Source: a bacterium (GTDB lineage: Bacteria; Planctomycetota; UBA11346). From it: a stretch of 7,863 bases of DNA. The notes beneath the pieces were generated by a model. That model did not search any database. It was not told where the DNA came from and saw only the letters and a program-made list of their open reading frames with translations. Positions 1 through 7,708 of the stretch are shown one piece after another (positions within the stretch are counted from its first letter, which is position 1; every line of letters starts with the position of its first letter). The stretch is taken from positions 1-7,863 of the forward strand of contig JAIFKN010000169.1 of the NCBI GenBank assembly GCA_020049615.1, in the 5' to 3' direction. Both the position numbers and the translations under genes were made by a program.

Positions 1-1744
1 CCTGGGCGATCGCCATCGCGGCGTCCCCGGCATTGCGGGCGCGCAGCGCACGCAGGTAGGCCGCCTCCCAGCCGGCGCTGCCGAAGTCGCTGTCCTCGCC
101 GCGCTCCAGCGCGAGCAGGCCGAGCACCAAGTCGCCGGCCGGACCGCCGGCCAGGCGGGCCAGGCGCTCGGCCTCGGCGGCGAGGCCGAGGCGGTAGGCG
201 ACGCGGGCCAGCGAGGCGGTCTGCGGACCGGCCGTGGTGTGGGCGGCGAACTGCCGCACCGCATCGACGAGGCCCGGTTGGCCCTCGTTGCGGCCGTAGC
301 ACTGGCGCTCGTAGAAGGCGTCGGCGGTGGGCTTGGCGCCATCGCGCAGGCGCTCGAACATCGCCTGCGCCGCCGGCTCGATGGGAGTATCCTTGAGCGG
401 GGCGGGCCGGTCGATGGGCAGGGCCTGATCGAGTACCACGCCGCCGTCGAGGCGCACGGTCAGGCGCCGGCCATCGAAGTTGCCGGACAGCACGGTGGCG
501 GGACCGACCGGCCCGCTCGCCACCACCTGCCCGCTGGCGTCGAGGACCTCGGCCTTGCCCTGGAGGCTGGCGACGAGGCGGAAGGCGGTACCCTCCACTC
601 CGGCGGCCACCGTCTCGTTGGCGACCGTCGCCTTGCCGATGCCGCGTGCGATCCAGAAGCGGTGGGTGAAGGAACTGGGCTGGTGCGCGGGCCGCAGTTC
701 GCCCGGGTACTCGAAGACCCACCCCTCGCCGCCCCAGATCTCGAAGACGTCGCGGTTGGGCGCGGTCCACAGCTTCACCCCCGGCCCCTTGCCCGGCGCG
801 GTATCGTTGATGCGCAGGCGGTTGAGGTCCTCGCGCGCGTACCAGCCGCCGGCGAAGCGGTACGGGGCGTCGATGGCGAAGTGGCTGACGTCCCAGTTGC
901 CCAGCGCCGACCAGTGCGGCGAGGTATGGACGTTCTTCGGCCCATGATCGACCACCCAGCGGCAGGGGTAGAGGAAGGCGAAGGCCGCGTCCATGGCGGC
1001 GGTGTCGCCGACATGCTTCACCACCTCGGCCATGGTCTTCTTGTCGATCTGGCGCTCCTCGCGGGTGATCAGCGGCACCGGGAAGACGGCGTCGTTCCAG
1101 AAGCGGTCGCTGCGTCCGGTGGCGTTGTTGTTGTCCTTGCGCTGGGTCCACTCCACCAGTGCGCTGCCTGGACGCAGCCCGACCATGATCGAGAGCACCT
1201 CGTCGCTGAAGCGGCCGTAGCGCTCGATATCGGCGGGACGGCGGTTGGCGGTGAAGCGCAGTTCCATCGCGACGACAGCGCTGCCATCCGCACCGCGCAC
1301 GATGCGCCAGCCCGCCGGCGCGTCGAGGGCCAAGCCGTGCTCGAAGAAGGGGAAGCTGGCCTTCACCCCGCCAGCGCCCCAGGCCAGGCGGTCGTTGAAG
1401 CGCCAGGTCCCATCCGCCTGCAGGCCGGTGGCGAAGAGGTCGGCGCCGCCGGCCTTCTCGATCGCGCGGATGAGGCGCCCACCGAAGGACGGCGCCACCC
1501 AGGCCTCGACCAGTCCGTTGTCGAGGACCACGATCTCGATGGTGCGCTGCTCATAGGCCCATGCCGGCTGCTTGGTCTTGGGGTCGCGGATCGGATAGTA
1601 GCCGCTGCCATCGACCGTGCCCATGCGCACCGCCTCGCCGAGGGCACTGCGCTCGATCGTCACGGTCAGCGGCCGGACCGCGACGGCGACCTCGGCGCCC
1701 GGCAGGAGGGCGACCAGGAGCAGGGGGATGACGCGTAGGCGCAT
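1..1744 (-). CDS. Secreted DUF5107-type (mutarotase-like) protein, 3' end cut by window
   Basis: The reading frame starts with ATG at 1744 and stays open for 581 codons to position 2, so the C-terminus lies outside the window. The start is fixed by a GAGGA Shine-Dalgarno 8 bases upstream and by the signal peptide that follows: MRLR, a hydrophobic run VIPLLLVALLPG, and an AVA cleavage motif at residues 20-22. Residues ~65-375 resemble the DUF5107 domain, a galactose-mutarotase-like beta-sandwich. Visible signatures are LDNGLVEAWVAPSFGGRLI (74-92, the N-x-L...P-x-x-GGR pattern), FWNDAVFPVP (215-224) and KLWTAPNRDVFEIWGG (324-339). A second beta-rich part covers ~380-445. From ~455 the chain turns into Ala/Leu/Arg-rich helices like a TPR or other alpha solenoid, the usual partner of DUF5107. 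I see no proven catalytic residues. It is the last visible gene of the run, 65 bases after the 905-residue protein. A carbohydrate-related extracytoplasmic role is inferred; the DUF5107 call is made from motif memory, not a search. Confidence 0.72.
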   Translation of the reverse strand, partial: MRLRVIPLLLVALLPGAEVAVAVRPLTVTIERSALGEAVRMGTVDGSGYYPIRDPKTKQPAWAYEQRTIEIVVLDNGLVEAWVAPSFGGRLIRAIEKAGGADLFATGLQADGTWRFNDRLAWGAGGVKASFPFFEHGLALDAPAGWRIVRGADGSAVVAMELRFTANRRPADIERYGRFSDEVLSIMVGLRPGSALVEWTQRKDNNNATGRSDRFWNDAVFPVPLITREERQIDKKTMAEVVKHVGDTAAMDAAFAFLYPCRWVVDHGPKNVHTSPHWSALGNWDVSHFAIDAPYRFAGGWYAREDLNRLRINDTAPGKGPGVKLWTAPNRDVFEIWGGEGWVFEYPGELRPAHQPSSFTHRFWIARGIGKATVANETVAAGVEGTAFRLVASLQGKAEVLDASGQVVASGPVGPATVLSGNFDGRRLTVRLDGGVVLDQALPIDRPAPLKDTPIEPAAQAMFERLRDGAKPTADAFYERQCYGRNEGQPGLVDAVRQFAAHTTAGPQTASLARVAYRLGLAAEAERLARLAGGPAGDLVLGLLALERGEDSDFGSAGWEAAYLRALRARNAGDAAMAIAQ

Positions 1745-1752
1745 GGGCGGGG

Positions 1753-1757
1753 TCCTC
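1753..1757 (-). promoter_or_regulatory. Ribosome binding site of the DUF5107-type gene
   Basis: The minus strand reads GAGGA, followed by eight bases and then the ATG at 1744. This is a good Shine-Dalgarno sequence at normal spacing. It supports both the start choice and separate translation initiation after the 65-base gap. Confidence 0.65.
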
Positions 1758-1779
1758 GGTGGGAGCGATGATGGGAATA

Positions 1780-1810
1780 CGTCCGGACGCCGGTCGTGCG
1801 GCCTGGCCGC
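1780..1810 (-). repeat. Two short G+C-rich dyads in the gap before the DUF5107-type gene
   Basis: The gap between the two secreted-protein genes holds GCGGCC-t-GGCCGC (plus strand, 1798-1810, touching the stop codon of the upstream gene) and the perfect palindrome CGTCCGGACG (1780-1789). Both could fold in the mRNA. There is no run of T after either, so they do not look like a standard intrinsic terminator. They may be mRNA-stabilising or partial attenuating structures, or chance in such G+C-rich DNA. Confidence 0.3.
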
Positions 1811-4527
1811 TACGGTGCCGGCCGCGCATAGGTCGCCGGGGCGTAGGTCCGGCCCAGACGGGGGTCGGGCTGGCCACCGCGCCGGATCGACCACGCGGCG
1901 AGCAGGTCGGCCGCCCGCACCCGGTAGGTCCGCTGCGCTTCGAGCGTGCCGACCGGAACCTGCGCCTCGTCGAGGATCGGCGTTGCGACGATGCCGGGCG
2001 GCAGCGGCTGCCCGGTGAACGAGAAGAGCACCCCGGCGCCATCGCCGTCGTAGGGCAGCCAGAGCACGCCCCGCTCGTCGGCGAGGAGGTACGGCCGCCG
2101 CATCGACGGCAGGGCGGCGAGGTATTCATGGGCCATGCGCGCGAAGCCAGGCAGCTTCTCCGGCGATCCGTCCGGAGCGGTCCAGCCCTTGTTGGCCATC
2201 ACGCGGAAGCCCAGGCGCTCGAGTTGCTCCGGCGTGTAGCGCTCCGCCTGCTTGCCTCGGTACCAGCGCCAGACGTAGGGGAAGTACCAGTAGTCCTGCT
2301 CCCAGTCGGCGACCTCGATCGAGCAGGACAGCCCGGGGAAGGCATGGCTCTCGGCCATCAGGCTGATGCCATCGCGCGTCAGCCTGGCGAAGGTCTCCCA
2401 CCACCGGCGCTGGTTGGAATCGCCGGTGCCGTTGCTCCAATCAAGGTGGCTGTTGACGTTGTTCTGGAAGCTGTCCAGCCAGAAGCCCTGCACGCCGAGC
2501 TGCGTCCGGGCCAGCTCGATGCGCTGGAGCCAGGCGGCGAGCGCGGTCGGACTGTGGGGATTGAGCACCAGCTTGGGCCGGTTGGTGAACCGGCGCGGAT
2601 CGCTCCAGCCGCAGCCATGGTGGTCGCCCGGCGCATTGAGCGAGAAGTGCTTCATGTCGAAGCCGATCTCCTCGACGAAGGGCGCCCATTTCCACGCCAC
2701 CACGTTCCACCAGGGGTAGTAGGCGACGCCATGCGCCGCGCAGGCCGCGCTGAAGGCCTTCCAGGGCTCGACCATGTCGGAGGTCGGCTTCCAGTCGTAG
2801 ATGTTGTTGACGCCGCCGCCTGTGAGCGGCGGGCCGCCGGGGCCGGTGCTGCGTCCGCTCAGCAGGCCGCTGTTGTGGATCGGGATCAGGCGCACGCCGC
2901 TCTTCGCCCAGGCCGCGACGTCCTGCGCCGCCATCCGCGCGTACTGCTTGTCGTGATTGAATTCGAAGAGCAGGCCGATGCCGGGCAGCGGCTCGTACTG
3001 CACGAAGCCCAGTTCCTCGCTGACCAGGTCCCGCACATGCTGGTCGACCTCCTGCCAGCGGTTGCGGCTCTCGTGGACCGCCATGGGCCGCCCGCCTGCG
3101 GGCAGGACGAGGAAGACCTGCGGCGGCGTCGCCTGGCGCGCGGTGAGCGCGAAGAACTCCTCGTCGGTCTGCGAGAGGCAGGCATCGCCCGGGAAGGCCT
3201 CGGTCACCGCCCGCAGGCTGCCCTGGCGCACGAAGAAGCTCGCCAGGGCAGCCTCGGGCCGGTACTGGAAGTCGACGAAGCCCGTCCCCGCTCCCCGCGC
3301 CATGCGCGCGATCCAGGCGCCGACCCGATGCTGCAGGGCATAGCCCCGATCCGCCAGCGACTGGCCCTGGGCCTGCGGGACCGCCGGCGACACCGCCTGG
3401 GCGCTGCCCGCCGCCCCCGGCAGGATCTCCGTGGTCGTGAACGCCTCGGTCACGCCGCCGCCGGCCCCGAGGCTGAAGCGCTGCTCGATGCGTCCCAGCC
3501 CGCGGTAGCGCATGTTGACTACCGTGAGGCCATCCATCGCGCCCGACAATTCCCAGGTTCCGAGTTGGCGCAGCGTATTCACCTTGCGTCCGTCCGGCAG
3601 CTCGAAGCGGTAGTGCTGGCGCCAGCCTTTCCAGGTCCAGCCGGAGATGTTTTGCGTTTCCGGCGCGAGCACCCAGACCAGGGTGCCGGCGGGCTTGAGC
3701 ACAGGCGCGAGTAGGCCGAGGTGCCGCCGCAGGCCCTCGACCAAGCTGGCGTCCTCGGGCTGCCGGAGGTGGGCGAAGCGGTAGAAGTCGCGATGGATCC
3801 GCATCCGCTGGGCCGCCCGGGTGGCGAGCCCCGCCCGGAAGGCTGCGATGTCGCGCTGCGCCTGCTGCAGCTCCGGCGAGGCGGCGAGCAGCGGTTCCAG
3901 CGCCTTCGTCCGCGCCTGCAGATAGGCCGCCCGCTGCTTCCCCAGACGCATTTCCGCATCATGCCGCTCCTTGGGTGAGGGGCCCGTTGACATGGTCGCT
4001 TCCAGCTCGGCGATCTCTGTACGCAGCTTGGCCACGGCCCCGACCCCGCCCACGGCGCTATCCATCGCCTGCTCGGCGGCGTCGCGCTGCTCCTTGAGCG
4101 CCGTCAGTTCGGGGGTGAGGCCCTCGCCCAGCGCCCATTCCTCGTCCGGGGCCATGACGAAGATGCCGGCCGTGGCGCGGGGATCCGTCGTGCCCAGCAG
4201 GTCGCAGGTGATCTCGACCCGGCCGTCGACGACCGCGGTCTGGCGGAAGCGAAGGGCCGGCCACACCATCGGATCCGGGCCGAACTCCTGGGCCAGCACC
4301 GGGCGCTGCACCGTGCGGGGGCTCTTGAGCTCAACATCATCGACCGTCACCCGCTGCAGGCCCAGCAGCATATCGCCATCGCGCAGGAAGCGCATGACCG
4401 TCCCGTTGCCCAGGTCGACCAGGACGGCCTCGGCCTCCTGGCGCACGGTGGGTGCTGCTCCGGCCTGGGCGGCGGTCGCCGCGGCAGGAAGCATGCAGAA
4501 CAGCATCAGGATGAGGGGATATCGCAT
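1810..4527 (-). CDS. Secreted GH-D-like (alpha-galactosidase-like) TIM-barrel protein, 905 aa
   Basis: The protein starts with a signal peptide (residues 1-20, hydrophobic LILMLFCMLPAAA, likely cut near ATAA-Q). Next comes a beta-sandwich (~26-136 and ~280-365) split by a helical, charged, coiled-coil-like stretch (~138-255). The C-terminal half looks like a TIM barrel: beta1 near GIGLLFEFNHD (516-526), VRLIPIHNSG (545-554), HGVAYYPWWNV (599-609), then GFWLDSF (681-687), ISLMAESHAFPG (721-732) and VADWEQDYW (739-747), ending in a small beta domain (~815-870). The spacing of D685, E726 and D741 resembles clan GH-D enzymes (GH36/GH27/GH31), where the beta4 Asp is the nucleophile and an Asp after beta6 is the acid/base. 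By that analogy D685 and D741 are the catalytic candidates. ATG at 4527 has an AGGAG 6 bases upstream and lies 2 bases after the stop of the preceding gene, so translation is probably coupled. Family and substrate are not assignable by eye; an alpha-glycosidase acting outside the cytoplasm is inferred. Confidence 0.8.
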   Translation of the reverse strand: MRYPLILMLFCMLPAAATAAQAGAAPTVRQEAEAVLVDLGNGTVMRFLRDGDMLLGLQRVTVDDVELKSPRTVQRPVLAQEFGPDPMVWPALRFRQTAVVDGRVEITCDLLGTTDPRATAGIFVMAPDEEWALGEGLTPELTALKEQRDAAEQAMDSAVGGVGAVAKLRTEIAELEATMSTGPSPKERHDAEMRLGKQRAAYLQARTKALEPLLAASPELQQAQRDIAAFRAGLATRAAQRMRIHRDFYRFAHLRQPEDASLVEGLRRHLGLLAPVLKPAGTLVWVLAPETQNISGWTWKGWRQHYRFELPDGRKVNTLRQLGTWELSGAMDGLTVVNMRYRGLGRIEQRFSLGAGGGVTEAFTTTEILPGAAGSAQAVSPAVPQAQGQSLADRGYALQHRVGAWIARMARGAGTGFVDFQYRPEAALASFFVRQGSLRAVTEAFPGDACLSQTDEEFFALTARQATPPQVFLVLPAGGRPMAVHESRNRWQEVDQHVRDLVSEELGFVQYEPLPGIGLLFEFNHDKQYARMAAQDVAAWAKSGVRLIPIHNSGLLSGRSTGPGGPPLTGGGVNNIYDWKPTSDMVEPWKAFSAACAAHGVAYYPWWNVVAWKWAPFVEEIGFDMKHFSLNAPGDHHGCGWSDPRRFTNRPKLVLNPHSPTALAAWLQRIELARTQLGVQGFWLDSFQNNVNSHLDWSNGTGDSNQRRWWETFARLTRDGISLMAESHAFPGLSCSIEVADWEQDYWYFPYVWRWYRGKQAERYTPEQLERLGFRVMANKGWTAPDGSPEKLPGFARMAHEYLAALPSMRRPYLLADERGVLWLPYDGDGAGVLFSFTGQPLPPGIVATPILDEAQVPVGTLEAQRTYRVRAADLLAAWSIRRGGQPDPRLGRTYAPATYARPAP

Positions 4528-4529
4528 GG

Positions 4530-6506
4530 TCAGCTCCTGGTTCCGCCGGCTACGACAGGATCTTTCGGAATCTCACGCAGCAGCAGCCGGCCCTCTGGGG
4601 GCACGACGAGGCGCAGCGAGCCATCGTCAGCAACCTGATGGCGGCCGGCATCATCGGCATCCTCGAAACACGCCCCGGGCGGCAGCCCGAGCAGCGTCGC
4701 CGGCCGCGCATGCCGGGCATCGGCGACGTGGCCGCTTTCGAGGTTGCCAAGCAGCAGATGCAGGCGCCCGCCCGAGGTCCAGGCGCTGAAGGCGACCGGC
4801 TCATGCACGGCGGCCGGGGCCAGGCGCGGCCCGGGCAGGCGGGCCGAGAAGGCGGCGGCGACGGCGCAGAAGAGGTCGCAGGTGCCGAGGAGGTTCGGTA
4901 CGATCATCCCGGTCTTGGCATGGCGCAGCGGAGGCTGCCACCACAGGCCGCCGGGTCCGGCGGCCAGCACCGCCTCGCCGTCGGCGCGCAGCAGGGGCTC
5001 GGCGGCATGCACGGCCGGCCGGGTCGGGAGGTTGCTCAGCGCCCAGCCGCCGATGCCTGGGCCGCTGACCTGGGCGAAGCCGCCGACCTGGCGCTCATCC
5101 TGGGTTTCGAGGCCGCAGGCCTGGCGCACTGGTCGCGCCAGCAGGTCGGCGCGGCCGGCGACCAGGCAGGGCCGCGCCGGCTCGGGAAGCTCCGCCGGCA
5201 GCGCGCACATCACGGCCTCGGCCCCGGCCACGCCCTCGGCCAGGATCGGCAGCCCCCACTTCATCAGCCAGCCGGCCTGGTCGTGCAGCCAGGCCCCGGC
5301 CTGCTCGCGGGACAGCCCGGTCGGCAGCTCCGCCGCCGGCGCCAGCGCGACGCCATGCACGGCCTCGAGGCCACGCACGCTGGCATCCGCCTGGTCAAGC
5401 TCGTCGGCCAGCCAGCGCAGATCCTCGGGCGGCAGCAGGCGTCCATGCCGGTCGCTGAGCCAGCTGACATAGACCCCGTCGCCGGGCCTGAGCCGACCGT
5501 CGGCCGCACGGCTGACGGCATGGGCGAAGGCCTGGATGCCCCAGGCCAGCTTGCCGCGATGGGCGTGGATGGTGTCCCAGGGCTCGAAGGCGTCGACCGT
5601 CTCGATCAGATGCACATGGCGGCAGGTGCCGCCAGCGCGGTGCAGTGCGGCGCGATCGCCGAGGATGGCCGCCAGCTGGAAGGTCCAGCCGCTGCTGGCG
5701 CTGTTCCACCAGTCCTGCCAGGCGCCGCCCCAGCTCTGGGTGACCCAGGTGTCGAGGTGGGCGGCCACGGCGCCGAGGTCGAGCTCATCGTGCGAGCCGC
5801 GCCCTCCGGAATAGCCCAGCACGAGGGCCTGCGGCCGCTCCGTCTTGAGCGCCGCGGCCAGGGCGACGCCCCGGCGCGTGCCCTCCTCGGGACTGCTTCC
5901 GCCGGGCAGGTGGTCGCGCAGGAGGATGGCGTCGAAGCCGACCGCCGCCGCGAGGGCGGCCCACTGCCGGGCGAAGACCTGATGCCAGGCCAGCCCTGGC
6001 GGCAGGCCGCGGGGAAAGGCGGCATAGACATGCTCATCAGCCTGCAGCTGGGCGCTGACATCGATGGGCCGGGCATCGTACTCGCGCCCCGTCGCCGCGG
6101 CGCAGCATTCGGGATGGCGTTCGATGAAGCGGCCGTGAAAGTCGTAGAGGTCGTGATGAGCCGGGAAGGCGAAGGTGCCCATGCCGACGCAGAGCCAGCC
6201 GATGCGCAGCCACGGCAGGTCCTCGGCGATGGCGGCCGTCCGCAGGGCCGCGACCAGGGTCGCCAGATCGCGGTAGCTCCGCCCGTGCCAGCGCTGCAGC
6301 CGGCGGCTGGTCCATGGCAGGGGCTGCTCGGGATCGCCGCTGAAGAGCAGGGCGAGGTCGGTCAGCCAGCCGCAGCACAGCATCAGCCCGCCCGCGTCGC
6401 CGCCGCGCAGCAGGGGCGACAGGGCCCCGATCACCAGACGGGCCTCCTCGGTGCTGCGTGCGGGATCGAAGACCGCGACATCGAGTTCGCACCAGCGATC
6501 GGTCAT
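4530..6506 (-). CDS. Cytoplasmic TIM-barrel protein of unassigned glycosidase-like family, 658 aa
   Basis: There is no signal peptide or membrane segment, so the protein should stay in the cytoplasm. The ATG at 6506 has AGGAG five bases upstream. Residues ~1-390 alternate strands and helices like a (beta/alpha)8 barrel: LMLCCGWLTD (41-50), WLRIGWLCVGMG (99-110), GFDAILLRDHLPGG (190-203), ALVLGYSGG (227-235), DTWVTQSWGGAWQDWW (252-267), HVHLIETVDAFEPWD (297-311) and GVYVSWLSD (344-352). D198 at the end of one strand and E302 at the end of a later one are the best catalytic candidates. Residues ~400-465 look Rossmann or GATase-like (EAVMCALPAEL, CLVAGRADLLARP), and ~565-645 form a small beta domain (LHLLLGNLESG, LRLVVPPEGRLLLRE). 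That order resembles GH42-type beta-galactosidases and related hypothetical enzymes, but I cannot name a family. It lies between the regulator and the secreted barrel protein, so I infer it cleaves or modifies the imported product of the same glycan. Gene call certain, function tentative. Confidence 0.75.
   Translation of the reverse strand: MTDRWCELDVAVFDPARSTEEARLVIGALSPLLRGGDAGGLMLCCGWLTDLALLFSGDPEQPLPWTSRRLQRWHGRSYRDLATLVAALRTAAIAEDLPWLRIGWLCVGMGTFAFPAHHDLYDFHGRFIERHPECCAAATGREYDARPIDVSAQLQADEHVYAAFPRGLPPGLAWHQVFARQWAALAAAVGFDAILLRDHLPGGSSPEEGTRRGVALAAALKTERPQALVLGYSGGRGSHDELDLGAVAAHLDTWVTQSWGGAWQDWWNSASSGWTFQLAAILGDRAALHRAGGTCRHVHLIETVDAFEPWDTIHAHRGKLAWGIQAFAHAVSRAADGRLRPGDGVYVSWLSDRHGRLLPPEDLRWLADELDQADASVRGLEAVHGVALAPAAELPTGLSREQAGAWLHDQAGWLMKWGLPILAEGVAGAEAVMCALPAELPEPARPCLVAGRADLLARPVRQACGLETQDERQVGGFAQVSGPGIGGWALSNLPTRPAVHAAEPLLRADGEAVLAAGPGGLWWQPPLRHAKTGMIVPNLLGTCDLFCAVAAAFSARLPGPRLAPAAVHEPVAFSAWTSGGRLHLLLGNLESGHVADARHARPATLLGLPPGACFEDADDAGRHQVADDGSLRLVVPPEGRLLLREIPKDPVVAGGTRS
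4534..4538 (-). promoter_or_regulatory. Ribosome binding site inside the end of the 658-aa gene
   Basis: The minus strand reads AGGAG, six bases before the ATG at 4527. The site lies within the last codons of the upstream gene, whose TGA ends two bases before that ATG. The arrangement points to translational coupling and places both genes on one transcript. Confidence 0.75.
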
Positions 6507-6511
6507 GCAGG

Positions 6512-6516
6512 CTCCT
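6512..6516 (-). promoter_or_regulatory. Ribosome binding site of the 658-aa gene
   Basis: The minus strand reads AGGAG five bases before the ATG at 6506, at acceptable spacing. It fixes the start of the first enzyme-type gene. Confidence 0.7.
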
Positions 6517-6530
6517 GGAAGTTCACGCTC

Positions 6531-6556
6531 ACTATACGCGGGATCTAGGCCCGCGT
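6531..6556 (-). promoter_or_regulatory. Candidate operator/promoter between the AraC gene and the enzyme genes
   Basis: The 57-base gap holds a perfect inverted repeat with arms ACGCGGG (6536-6542) and CCCGCGT (6550-6556) around a 7-base spacer. On the minus strand it is directly followed by TATAGT (6536-6531), a good -10-like box about 25 bases before the start codon at 6506. The -35 position 17 bases upstream reads GTCACG, which is poor, as is common for activator-dependent promoters. The repeat fills the spacer between the two boxes. It could be a binding site, or an RNA hairpin that partly separates AraC from enzyme expression. No T-run follows, so a classic terminator is unlikely. The interpretation is inference; the repeat itself is plain in the sequence. 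Confidence 0.4.
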
Positions 6557-6563
6557 GACGGGA

Positions 6564-7406
6564 TCATTCGGACGCCGACCGATCGCTGCCCTTGGGCGCT
6601 TGGCCATGCAGGCGCTTCCATGCGGCGCGGAAGGCGCGCGGCGAGGCGTAGCCCAGCGCCGCGGCCACCGATGCGACGGATCGGCCATCGGCGAGCAGCG
6701 GTGCAGCGAGCGCCAACCGGCGTCGGGCGATGTCGTCGCCGGGCGACAGGCCGGTGCAGCCCAGCCAGCGACGCTTGAAGGTGGTGAGTCCGAGGCCGCA
6801 GAGTGCGGCGAGATCGGGCAGCGAGCGTGCCGCGGCCGACACCGGATCGCGCTCGACGAGGGTCAGCGCCGGGCGCAGCGCCTCGGCATCAGCAGAGGAC
6901 GGACCCGCGGATTCGAGCAGGCGTGCGAGCACCGCGAGGGATGCCGCACGCCGCTGGGCGGGCGAGGCACGGCTGACGCAGGCCTCGAGCAGGGCATCGC
7001 AGCAGGCCAGCAAGCCGGTTGGAGCCGGCTGGGGTGCGGTGGACAGGATGCGTACGCGGGCCTCCAGCAGTTGGCGCTCGGCGGCATCAAGCTGGGGCAG
7101 ACACGGTGCACCTCGGTGCCGCTCATCGCCGATCCCGATCCACAGGTAACGGCCACGGCTGAGTCCGCCGTCGATCACCTTGACCGCACCGGCGCGCACC
7201 GCCGCGATGCGCCCGCCCGGCACCTGCATGACGCGACCATCGATGCGCAGGTGCAGGCTGCCACGGGCCACCAGCACCACCTCATCGAAGGTCATGGTGC
7301 GGGCCGTCACGCGCTGATTGGCGGCGTGGCGGTAGTTGCCGATGTGGTGCAACTCCTGGCTGCCGGTCCACTCCCTACCAAACCACTGCCTGCCTGATCC
7401 TGGCAT
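6564..7406 (-). CDS. AraC-family transcriptional regulator, 280 aa
   Basis: The C-terminal ~85 residues carry the two helix-turn-helix motifs of the AraC/XylS family. The first is SLPDLAALCGLGLTTFKRRW (residues 195-214 from this start), followed by the linker GCTGLSPGDDIARRRLALAA. The second is SVASVAAALGYASPRAFRAAW (243-263), ending in the family-typical G-x-x-P. The N-terminal part (~30-95) is a cupin-like effector domain, with FDEVVLVARGSLHLRIDG (40-57) and VPGGRIAAVRAG (62-73). Such proteins usually activate nearby sugar-use genes on binding a ligand, and this one lies just upstream of, and in the same direction as, three glycan-type genes. I chose ATG at 7406. The frame stays open to a TTG at 7442, which would add 12 residues. 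Neither start has a good Shine-Dalgarno, so the start is uncertain, whereas the family assignment is firm. Confidence 0.88.
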   Translation of the reverse strand: MPGSGRQWFGREWTGSQELHHIGNYRHAANQRVTARTMTFDEVVLVARGSLHLRIDGRVMQVPGGRIAAVRAGAVKVIDGGLSRGRYLWIGIGDERHRGAPCLPQLDAAERQLLEARVRILSTAPQPAPTGLLACCDALLEACVSRASPAQRRAASLAVLARLLESAGPSSADAEALRPALTLVERDPVSAAARSLPDLAALCGLGLTTFKRRWLGCTGLSPGDDIARRRLALAAPLLADGRSVASVAAALGYASPRAFRAAWKRLHGQAPKGSDRSASE

Positions 7407-7708
7407 GTGCCAGACACTACCCGTGTGCGCGGCCGGGCGCAAGGTTTACACCGTTTCATCCAGTCCAGTTCGATAATCGCGCCTCACGTATGGTTCCAGC
7501 TACCAGATGTGACTCCTGATCGGTGAAAGCCAGTGGCCGATTGGTGTCCGATATGCGTAGGACGTCCGGAATAGACCATCGTCACAGCGTCGAAACCCAA
7601 TGCGATGGCAGATTTTGGGATACGGACAAGAGTCCTCCACCAGCCTTGGCCACAACCAGTGGGGGCGGACATCCTGTCGGTACGCTAACTAATTCGGGAC
7701 ATAATGAA

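Noticed and set aside
239..1738. A 499-codon plus-strand open frame
   Set aside because: It is antisense in exact codon register to the DUF5107-type gene. Its first codon bases face that gene's G/C-rich third bases, so stops are rare. The product is low-complexity and has no domain.
1759..3714. A 651-codon plus-strand open frame
   Set aside because: It is an antisense shadow in register with the 905-residue secreted protein. The composition is rich in Arg, Ala, Gly, Pro and His with no motif, while the minus strand encodes a signal peptide and barrel motifs.
3971..4789. A 272-codon plus-strand open frame spanning the junction of two genes
   Set aside because: It runs across the start of the 905-residue gene and the end of the 658-residue gene on the other strand. 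It has a Ser/Arg-rich out-of-frame composition and no domain.
4638..6548. A 636-codon plus-strand open frame
   Set aside because: It is an antisense shadow in register with the 658-residue protein. It shows no recognisable domain and runs past the real gene only into the short regulatory gap.
6555..7397. A 280-codon plus-strand open frame
   Set aside because: It is antisense in register to the AraC gene, whose helix-turn-helix motifs make the minus strand certain.
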